Virus record (IMG/VR): IMGVR_UViG_3300025102_000149
Coordinates: 1 to 31,714 of that record
DNA: 31,714 bases
Reading direction: 5' to 3' (one strand)
Origin: a virus
Shown piece by piece: positions 16,989 to 24,400 of this stretch. The notes beneath the pieces were generated by a model that searched no databases, was not told the DNA's origin, and saw only the letters and a list, made by a program, of their open reading frames with translations. The stretch's first letter is position 1. Each line of letters begins with the position of its first letter. Made by a program: the position numbers and the translations under genes.

Positions 16989-17992
16989 GAGTTTTTAAAT
17001 TTATTTTTTTCTATACGTGTTAATACTATGAATGGTGTAACGAATTTTAAAAATGCATCATCAGATTTTCCTAACAATTTAAATAATCCATCTTCCATCA
17101 TCATTCTTAATAAATTTTTGTAAGACCTATCTTCAGGGTCTATAGTTTCTTTTATTATGTCTAAAATTTCATTTTGTGAATTTTCATCTAATAAAGTTTT
17201 ACTTAAATCTATTAAATTTTTATTTCTTTCAAAGAAAGAGTCACCTAACTCTCCTTCTATGGTAATCCCTTTTACCAAATTTTTTACCCTAAAATTAGGT
17301 GTGGTTTTGTTATAATTTTCTTTTAGTGTTTTTAAAAAGTTTTCTAGTGTAATAACTTCCTTCTGAACTTCTGGAAAATTATTTATTACTGTTTTAACCC
17401 CAACACCTTTGATTCCTTTAATACCGTCAGACGAATCACCACATATAATCTTTAAAAGTTTAATGTTTTCTATTGGTATTAAAAAGCCTTCATATTTAAT
17501 TTTTTCACCTTTAACTATTAATTTGTCTCTGTTAAATAATTTTACACTTACCTTATCAGATACTAATTGTAGTAAATCTCTGTCATTAGTTAAAATTGTT
17601 ACATTTTCTTTTTTTACATTATGACAATAAAATGCGATAGCATCGTCTGCTTCATAGTTATTAAATGAAGTTTGTCTTATAAAAATTTCTTCTAAGTATT
17701 GTTGGAGTCTTTGTTTTTGACTATAGAACGAGTTTTGGTGTTCTTTATCTCTAAAATTAGATTTTCTTCTAATTTTATAATTTTCATATATTTTTCTACG
17801 TGACGTGTAGTTTTTTTCTCCATCCCAAAATACAACCACTTTTTCATAGTGATTGTGGTCTATTTCTATTCTTATTTTATTTAAAAAATGAAATACACCA
17901 CCTATATGATTATCTCCGTAGGATAAATTTTTAAGTCCGTGAAATCCTAGTTTAAGTAAGGCGTTACCATCAACTATTAATGTATTGGTCAC
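16985..17992 (-). CDS. 5'-3' exonuclease of the FEN / T4 RNase H family
   Basis: A 335-aa structure-specific nuclease, likely removing RNA primers and 5' flaps during lagging-strand synthesis. The acidic metal-binding residues expected of the family are visible: D8 (IVDGNA), D57 (FWDGEK), E114/D116/D117 (YEADDA), D137/D139 (TNDRD) and D186/D189 (GDSSDG). The helix-3-turn-helix DNA-binding segment GIKGIKGVGVKT follows. R65-R66, in a Lys/Arg-rich stretch, sit where the arch is expected. Length is close to T4 RNase H (305 aa). The start is GTG 17992; no in-frame ATG exists between the upstream TGA (18011-18013) and the D8 motif, and D8 is at the usual distance from the start. It overlaps the 143-aa gene by 4 nt. 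Confidence 0.9.
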   Translation of the reverse strand: MTNTLIVDGNALLKLGFHGLKNLSYGDNHIGGVFHFLNKIRIEIDHNHYEKVVVFWDGEKNYTSRRKIYENYKIRRKSNFRDKEHQNSFYSQKQRLQQYLEEIFIRQTSFNNYEADDAIAFYCHNVKKENVTILTNDRDLLQLVSDKVSVKLFNRDKLIVKGEKIKYEGFLIPIENIKLLKIICGDSSDGIKGIKGVGVKTVINNFPEVQKEVITLENFLKTLKENYNKTTPNFRVKNLVKGITIEGELGDSFFERNKNLIDLSKTLLDENSQNEILDIIKETIDPEDRSYKNLLRMMMEDGLFKLLGKSDDAFLKFVTPFIVLTRIEKNKFKNS

Positions 17993-18016
17993 TGTTATTT
18001 GTTTTATGGTTCAACA

Positions 18017-18451
18017 CTATTCTACTATCTCTAACAACTCTACTTCGAATTTTAAATCTTTCCCCGCTAAAGGATGATTCATATCTAAAGTAATTTCTTT
18101 TTCATCTACACCTACAATTTTTGCTAAAGCAGGTTTACCACTTTTAGTTTTTCCTTGTATAACTTCATCAATAATCAATTTAAAGTCTGGTGGGAACTGG
18201 TCTCTACCAACTTTAATTCTAGCCTCTTTGTTTACTGGTCCATAAGCTAATTGTGATGTGATTTCTATTGTTTTTGTTTCACCAATTTCCATACCCGTAA
18301 CCCCCTGTTCAAATCCTGGTATCATTGAACCTTCTCCGATTACAAATTCTAAAGCTTTTTCTCTTTTTCTTGAATTGTCAAATTCACTACCATCAGTTAA
18401 TGTACCTATATAATGAACTTTTACTTTGTTTCCTGTTTTTACTTTACTCAT
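18017..18451 (-). CDS. FKBP-type peptidyl-prolyl isomerase, SlyD-like
   Basis: A 144-aa protein with an FKBP fold carrying the insert-in-flap (IF) chaperone domain of SlyD. FKBP active-site positions are kept: Y14, F24-D25 (EFDNS), F36, M43-I44 (MIPGF), Y70 (LAYG) and F135 (LKFEVELLEI). F47 takes the place of FKBP12 Trp59. The IF domain is about 72-125, and the segment NHPLAGKDLKFEVE is SlyD-typical. It ends at the FKBP core and lacks the His-rich metal-binding tail of E. coli SlyD. The start overlaps the recombinase stop by 8 nt, so it is coupled to a DNA-metabolism gene. It probably acts in the cytoplasm as a folding helper; its client is unknown. Confidence 0.9.
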   Translation of the reverse strand: MSKVKTGNKVKVHYIGTLTDGSEFDNSRKREKALEFVIGEGSMIPGFEQGVTGMEIGETKTIEITSQLAYGPVNKEARIKVGRDQFPPDFKLIIDEVIQGKTKSGKPALAKIVGVDEKEITLDMNHPLAGKDLKFEVELLEIVE

Positions 18452-19448
18452 TGTCTTTTTCTATTTTTAAGTCGAATTCACCACCTACGCCTAATTGTTC
18501 AGACCAAAAAGCGGCATATTCTTGTTTATATTTTTCTATTGATTTTTTTTCTTCAGTTGTTTCTCGTCCAGCTAAAAATCCATGAGGTGCTATCAATATC
18601 TTACCATCCTCATAACCTAAACCATTAACATGGTTTTTCATGATTGTAATTTTAGTACGGGTCGCAAATTTAACTTTTCTTTTTTCTTTAACAGCTGAAA
18701 TATTTGTTGTTCCAGCGTTTTTTTGATTACCAAATCTAAAAACTAAGGTAGAATTTAACCATAGAGCTTCACCTCCTTTAGCTTTAATTTTTGGTTGACC
18801 AAAAGGATTATCTGGTAGTTCAACCCAGGGTTGATTAACCACTACCAAAGTATTTGTGTACTTTGAACCTTCTCTTCTTGATTTCCCAATTCTTTGGTTG
18901 ATTCCCATCCCTATCTTATCAGCTAAAACAGCTGCATTATGCATTTTACCACCTTTACCATCGAAAGTCATTTTACAAGGAATAGAACCTACAGAGTCCC
19001 ATAAGAAAAGTAAATCATAATCTATTTCACCCTTATCCTGTGCATCCATTAAAGTATTAATATAGTCGGTAATTTCTTCTATGTATTCAAAATTATTATT
19101 GAATAGGAAAAAACCATCCCAATCTATTTCTCCTGTATCCTCATCTACAACTTCTTCACATTCAAACCCTAACATTCTTGCATGTTTAAAGTCCCATTTT
19201 TGTTCAGTTATAATAAGTACTGGTAAAATTTTCTTCTGTTGAGCTGCTACTGCTGTTTTTACTAATGCAGTTGTTTTACCTGTGTCGGAATGTCCTAAAA
19301 ACATTTGTAAATGCCCCATCGCTGGTCCAGGTATCCCTGTAGCGTCTAAAAAGGCTTCACCTAAATCAAAAAACCTATCTGGTTTAAACTTAGCCTTTTT
19401 AGAGTACTTAGATTTTATATCTGCAAAACTTCTTTTTTTTAGTCCCAT
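18444..19448 (-). CDS. UvsX/RecA-like recombinase
   Basis: A 334-aa strand-exchange ATPase. Walker A is GHSDTGKTT (52-60), the catalytic Glu is in ITEQKWD (E82), Walker B is LLFLWDS (146-152), and an L2-region-like sequence follows (NQPWVELPDNPFGQPKIKAKGG). It is nearer T4 UvsX (391 aa) than bacterial RecA in layout: the N-terminus is short and no RecA-type C-terminal domain is apparent. It would act with the gp32-like protein encoded immediately upstream (10-nt gap) in recombination-dependent replication. The FKBP gene overlaps its 3' end by 8 nt. UvsY was not recognised in the window. Confidence 0.88.
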   Translation of the reverse strand: MGLKKRSFADIKSKYSKKAKFKPDRFFDLGEAFLDATGIPGPAMGHLQMFLGHSDTGKTTALVKTAVAAQQKKILPVLIITEQKWDFKHARMLGFECEEVVDEDTGEIDWDGFFLFNNNFEYIEEITDYINTLMDAQDKGEIDYDLLFLWDSVGSIPCKMTFDGKGGKMHNAAVLADKIGMGINQRIGKSRREGSKYTNTLVVVNQPWVELPDNPFGQPKIKAKGGEALWLNSTLVFRFGNQKNAGTTNISAVKEKRKVKFATRTKITIMKNHVNGLGYEDGKILIAPHGFLAGRETTEEKKSIEKYKQEYAAFWSEQLGVGGEFDLKIEKDNE

Positions 19449-19458
19449 ATCTTTTTAT

Positions 19459-20328
19459 TTAAAATGGTAAATCTTCGTCTTGTTTGTCGTTTGTTTGTGG
19501 GTCTACAAAAGTAGAATTAGAACCACCTACGGTAGTTGTACTTTCTGTTTTGTTACTAGGGTCGTTATATGTGTATTTTTTTAACTCATTATCCCATACA
19601 GGTTCAACTCCTTTAGCGATAGCTTCTAAATATTCTACTGGTTTTTGTGAGTAAACATCTTTCCAAGTAGAGTCATTAGATAACCATTCTTTAGCTTGTG
19701 TTTCATTTTCACTTAATTTACCTGGGTCTTCATACATTACAGATGATATTGTTGTGTATTCACCTCTACCACCTGGTAATGGTACCGCTTGTAAAATAAG
19801 GATTAAATCTCTACCCTCTTCAGGGTTAGTAATATCCCCTTTATTTTTCCAAATAGGAATAATTTTATCTATAGGGCCGTCTCCTTTCCAATTATGTTTA
19901 AATCTCCAAAATTTAACACCATCTTCTTCTGCGTCTCTATCAATTACTTTTACAATATAAAATTTTTGTGAACGATATTGTCTAGCTAATTCTTTAGATT
20001 GTTCATCACCTGCTAATCTTAAAGCTTCTTCTACTTCATTTAAAGGACTTCTTTCCCCGGTTGGTTTACCTGTAGAGTCTTTTCCTGGGTCATAGATTTT
20101 CATCCATTTTCCTTGTACTTGGGTATTGTGGAAATATACTTCCTGAAATGGTGAACCACCATCTTTAGTTGGTAAAATTCTAATTCTTCTTTCTCCTGAT
20201 TTAACCCCTTTAGGTAAAGCTAAGGAAAGATATTGTTTTAATCTCTCTTCTTGTGACATTCTTGGTGTTGAAGAAGACTGCTTGTTTTTTTCGTACTGTG
20301 CTAATACTGCATCTAAACTTGACATCAT
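19459..20328 (-). CDS. gp32-like single-stranded DNA-binding protein
   Basis: A 289-aa protein. It has a basic N-terminal arm (MSSLDAVLAQYEKNKQ), a central OB-like region at about 40-225 with aromatic/basic strands (RRIRILPTKDG; KFYIVKVIDRD; KFWRFKHNWKG), a low-complexity Ser/Thr/Asn linker, and an acidic tail ending DEDLPF. That tail is the partner-binding tip seen in single-strand binding proteins. Length and layout match T4 gp32 (301 aa), but there is no cysteine at all, so the zinc site of T4 gp32 is missing. It is the first gene of the replication operon, behind its own promoter, and is followed by the recombinase, its functional partner. Two tandem ATGs (20328 and 20325) are equally possible starts. 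Confidence 0.85.
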   Translation of the reverse strand: MMSSLDAVLAQYEKNKQSSSTPRMSQEERLKQYLSLALPKGVKSGERRIRILPTKDGGSPFQEVYFHNTQVQGKWMKIYDPGKDSTGKPTGERSPLNEVEEALRLAGDEQSKELARQYRSQKFYIVKVIDRDAEEDGVKFWRFKHNWKGDGPIDKIIPIWKNKGDITNPEEGRDLILILQAVPLPGGRGEYTTISSVMYEDPGKLSENETQAKEWLSNDSTWKDVYSQKPVEYLEAIAKGVEPVWDNELKKYTYNDPSNKTESTTTVGGSNSTFVDPQTNDKQDEDLPF

Positions 20329-20370
20329 AATAATATTTTTTTTTTAATTTTAAATTGTTTTTATCCTCTA

Positions 20371-20400
20371 TAAAAATAACAAAAAGATTCAGGTAGTCAA
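20371..20400 (-). promoter_or_regulatory. Bacteroidota-type promoter for the replication operon
   Basis: On the minus strand TTG (20398-20400) is followed after 19 nt by TATTTTTA (20371-20378). The Bacteroidota consensus is a -33 TTG and a -7 TAnnTTTG; seven of eight informative or free positions fit, with A instead of the final G. It lies between the terminator and the single-strand binding protein gene and would give an A/T-rich leader of roughly 35 nt without a Shine-Dalgarno sequence. Confidence 0.6.
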
Positions 20401-20423
20401 TTATTTTAAATTAATTTTTAATG

Positions 20424-20449
20424 AAAAAAAAAAGCCCTAATGGGCTTTT
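20424..20449 (-). terminator. Rho-independent terminator ending the hub module
   Basis: On the minus strand AAAAGCCC, loop ATTA, GGGCTTTT form an 8-bp stem running into ten T residues. It sits 23 nt beyond the stop of the 246-aa gene and just before the promoter of the replication operon. It is the only strong hairpin with a long T tract that I found in the window. Confidence 0.9.
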
Positions 20450-20472
20450 AAAATACCTATACAAAGATATTA

Positions 20473-21213
20473 CTAATCAACGTTAAAACTTTGTTTAATA
20501 TCAGATTGGTTGTAATTTTCTAAATCTTTCCCGGTTAAAACATACTCATCTTTTCCCGACTTTTCAAATCTATCTTCGTTATCTTGATAAAAATCTACAA
20601 GACTTTGACTAAAAGGTCCTGAATCATATTTTCTTGCCTCTAACTTTTCTTCTTGTGTTTTAGGTCGAATTTTTTCTATTTTTTGTTCTAACTTCTCAAT
20701 TTGAGTTACCATAGTGTCCATACTTCCTAGTTGATTTTCTAAATCTTCTAGTTTGTTTAAAAGTGAATCGAGTTGTTCTGTATTCTTAGAAAGAATGTCT
20801 TTATCTGCTTTTACATCTTTTTTGATTTCTTCTTGTCCCGTTACTAAATCTGTCACATCTATTTCTGTACCATCTGTAGTATCTAGTTCAGTTTCTGTAT
20901 CTATAACTTCTTCCTCACCCCCTTCTTCTTCAGCTTCTAAATCTTCTTCACCAGTTTCTTCTTCTCCAGGTAATTCTTCTGCAGCAGCTTCTGGGTCAGC
21001 TGGAATGTCCACCACTTCCTCTTCTTCTTGTTCTCCTAATTCTTGTTGTCTCTTAACGAATTGACTAATTCTTGGGGATGGTCCTTGAACATCTACAAAT
21101 CCTGAACCACCATTAACGGAGCCCAAAACTTGTTCATTTAAATTATTAGCGTTATTACCAATTTGTTTAAATCTTTCTAATTCTTCTTTTAACTTTTGTT
21201 CTATACTAGCCAT
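20473..21213 (-). CDS. Acidic coiled-coil protein (246 aa), unknown function
   Basis: No family recognised. Residues 1-20 form a helix, 56-120 are extremely acidic (EEEEVV; EAEEEGGEEE; roughly half Asp/Glu), 126-185 form a predicted coiled coil (EQLDSLLNKLEDLENQLG; QIEKLEQKIEKI), and the C-terminal 60 residues are mixed-charge. It overlaps the 78-aa gene by 8 nt and is the last gene before the terminator. Acidic helical proteins of this size occur as scaffold or core proteins and as tail assembly chaperones in phages; either could apply, with no motif to decide. The frame is secure. Confidence 0.75.
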   Translation of the reverse strand: MASIEQKLKEELERFKQIGNNANNLNEQVLGSVNGGSGFVDVQGPSPRISQFVKRQQELGEQEEEEVVDIPADPEAAAEELPGEEETGEEDLEAEEEGGEEEVIDTETELDTTDGTEIDVTDLVTGQEEIKKDVKADKDILSKNTEQLDSLLNKLEDLENQLGSMDTMVTQIEKLEQKIEKIRPKTQEEKLEARKYDSGPFSQSLVDFYQDNEDRFEKSGKDEYVLTGKDLENYNQSDIKQSFNVD

Positions 21214-21442
21214 TAAGTAATTGTTTTACATCTCCATTAGGTGACTCTACATTTATTTTTCTATTAACAGCATGTTGGTTTTCTACTCTCTCTATTAAAC
21301 CATCTCTAGTTCTTACAGTGTAACAAATACCAGTATCCAAATCACATACTTCGTTAGATTCTGCATTAGAATTAACTTGTTTTAAGTTTGTATTCTTACC
21401 TAAAAAATTATCTAGTTTGTTTTTTATATCATTTCTAACCAT
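21206..21442 (-). CDS. Small hypothetical protein (78 aa)
   Basis: No family recognised. It has a helical basic N-terminus (MVRNDIKNKLDNFLGKN), then a short Cys-containing segment (C33 DLDTGIC40 YTVRTRDGLIERV) that looks like a beta hairpin, and a polar C-terminus ending KQLLNG. It starts after a 51-nt gap carrying the TATTTATTAAAA motif, 22 nt before the ATG, and overlaps the next gene by 8 nt. It is likely co-transcribed with the 246-aa protein, perhaps from a weak local promoter. Confidence 0.65.
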   Translation of the reverse strand: MVRNDIKNKLDNFLGKNTNLKQVNSNAESNEVCDLDTGICYTVRTRDGLIERVENQHAVNRKINVESPNGDVKQLLNG

Positions 21443-21493
21443 AACGCGTTTTTTTTAATAAATATCTTTATAATATAAAACCACCTATCAATA
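21443..21493 (-). promoter_or_regulatory. Short intergenic region with TATTTATT motif before the 78-aa gene
   Basis: A 51-nt gap in an otherwise packed strand. On the minus strand TATTTAT lies at 21458-21464, 22 nt before the ATG, followed by a run of eight A and CGCGTT. A TTG lies upstream but at 24 nt from this box, longer than usual for the Bacteroidota promoter. It may be a weak or late promoter. Confidence 0.3.
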
Positions 21494-24400
21494 CTATTCT
21501 TCTTGTATTAAATTTAATGGATTTATTATTTCTTTTACTATTTGTTTATCATTATTCACCACTAATCTATTTACCTCATAGTGTAAATGAGGTGCTGTAG
21601 AACTACCAGTATTACCTAATATACCTAAAACTGCTCCTATCTGAACCGTGTCACCTTCATTCCATTGTGACGATATTTCTTTAAGATTAGCATATATAGT
21701 TTGGTATTGGTGTACTGTTCCTTCAGTTAAATAGTTACTATCACCTAAGTTAACTGTTTGTCTCGCTATCACTATATGGTTACCGTATCCGTCACCACAT
21801 GAAGTGTTACCAATAACACAACCTCTAACAACTTTAGTTACTATACCTGTAAAGGATGCAAATATTGATATTGGTTCATTTTGGAACTCTGTTTTAGGTG
21901 TTAGGTCTAACCCTTGGTGTATACGATTTGTAGTACCTTCTTGCGAATTATCATCAGTAGGACTAGGGGTGTCTACCATATCCATATTAGTAGGTGGTTG
22001 GAAATTAAATGGTATATCACTTAAAGTGACATCGTTATTATAATATCCGTTTTCTCCTTCTACCAAAGCTTTTTGTTCTTCGGTTAAATCAAATGGGTCT
22101 AACCTAACTTGTTCTACCGGTTCTATTTCAATTTCTTCTGAAATTTTTGATAATAGATTTTCTTGTATTTTCATAACCAAATCTGTGACTTTTGGTAAAC
22201 TCGGTATTGGTATTCTAATTCCGGAAAAACTAGTTTTTATATCGTTAGGGGTTACATTGTGTTCTACACTTGTTATAAGATAAGGACCATTAAACATAGG
22301 TAGGTATCTTAGTTGAAAATAAACAGTTGGTTGGATAAGCATGTTACCCATACAGGTTACATTACATTTATAAGAACGAGTTTTATATAAATTAAATAAG
22401 TTTATCGCGTTAGTAGATATTTCCCTACCTGAAGCTTGTTTACCTAAGTCTTCAATGACTCTAAACCCCTCACTTGTATCTTTATACTCTGCTTGGTCTA
22501 AACTTACAGATTCAAATATGTTTTGGTTGGGTACACCAAAATCTACCGCAAAAGCCATGACATTATTACTTTTATGTTCAGTCCCTGCCTGGGGTAATGG
22601 TCTGGTAGCTAAAGGGTTATTTGCTACACCACCCATATTAAACGAATCATTAGGGAATCTGTTAGTTTCTGTTTTTATATTTAATTTTGTTGATGGTGGA
22701 CCAATATATTGACATAGGAAAGTCGGTGCGGAGTCTTGGTAGTCTACCTCTAAAAAGGTACCAAACATAGTATTACCTTGATTGGTGGCTCCACCACCAT
22801 CTTTACCTACACCATAAAAATTAACATAAGAAGGTAGAGGTAAAAAATTAAAAAAGTTTTTACTTAATATATAACTTATAAAATCAGCTAGACTTTGACT
22901 AGTCCCAACTTCCGCATTATTGTTAAAAGGATTATCCAGTTGTTGAAAAAGAAATATATCTAGTATAGCTTCATCACCTATGTCCGCGTTTGTCCTATCT
23001 AAAAATAAAAATTGTTCAAATAGTGTTTTTGCTGGGGGTAACGTATCTGAGTCTCCCGAAATCCATTTATCATTCATTGTTTTAAAAACCTGATAAAGTT
23101 CTAGTTTAAGATTATCCGCTACAATATCGGGTCTAACATCATCTCTAGTATTTTCTAAAATAACATCTGCAGCATCTACTTTTTTAAGTTCTCTTACGAC
23201 TTCATTAATGAAGTCAGTCACATTATTATTTTCAAATTTTTCTATAATATTTTTAATATGTTCTTTAAAACCACCAGTTGTACCACCATTTACCCTATAA
23301 AGTCTATAATGTTTAATAAGTGGTGCAAAACCCTCTATAGTCGCAGGGTTAGCTTCTATATTTTGTGATTTAAAAAATTCATAAACAAAACTATTTGTAG
23401 AACCTAAACTATCTAAATCCACACTACCAATCCACTGCTGGAAAAATTGGTATAGGATGGTTCCTGTAAAAACTCCTATGGCCACATCTGGAGGTAAATT
23501 GTCTGTGTAGGGCCCTGGTCTATTATCATTTTTAAAGGTTACTCCTTCTAGAGTAATTTCTTCACCTTTTGTGTCACCTAAAATTAAAGATTTCATTAGT
23601 TGTAGGGTTGATATCTCACCCCCTTCATAATTAGATACAATATCTAATCCACTTGCGGAACCTTGTTTGTATAATACATTTTGATTCAAAAAAGTAGAAA
23701 CATAATTTACAAAGTTTTCATACTGAGCTTTTGCTAATTTTTTAGTCAACGGTTCATCGGGTGCTGTGGATAAATCAATTTTATCAACATAAAATAATTT
23801 TTGTAAAAGTTGTTTAAATGATTTATATTGTCCATTTATAACACTTGTATCTGGATTAGTGGAAGAGGCAAAGTTTTTAAATATTTCCATAAATGCATTA
23901 AGCACTTGTGTTGGGAAGACACTCATTAGTCCTTCAGCACTAGTATAGTCCTGAGCATTTTCTAGTAATTGCCACGCATCTTGTTCATCCTTACTTTTAT
24001 TTATTTTTTTATGATAATGTAATGGAGGAGGTATACTGTTATTAGCTTCAAAATACCCATAACCTGCTCCCGCCCATAAAGACCTAACATTACCATTGTG
24101 TAAATTATTATTCCCGATAAAGGTAGTGGTCTGACTTTGTATGTCCGACTGCACTAAACCTCCTGTAGATGGGTAAAGTATATAATAATTAGATGGTATT
24201 TCTTGATTTGTACTTTCTAATCCTAAGGCTCCTACATTTGCAGAATCCATCCAACTAGACCAAAATTTAACATCAATGTTATTACCTGTAAAAGTTAAAT
24301 TAGTTTCTGGTGTAAAACTAGGAGGAACTATAAAATTATTTAAAAGGTTTTGGTCTACAATATTACCTGGAGTGGTTAGTATTTCTTTCCCCGTAACTAT

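Noticed and set aside
20430-20449. Terminator hairpin acting also on the plus strand
   Set aside because: The plus-strand side is followed by only four T residues and no plus-strand gene reaches it.
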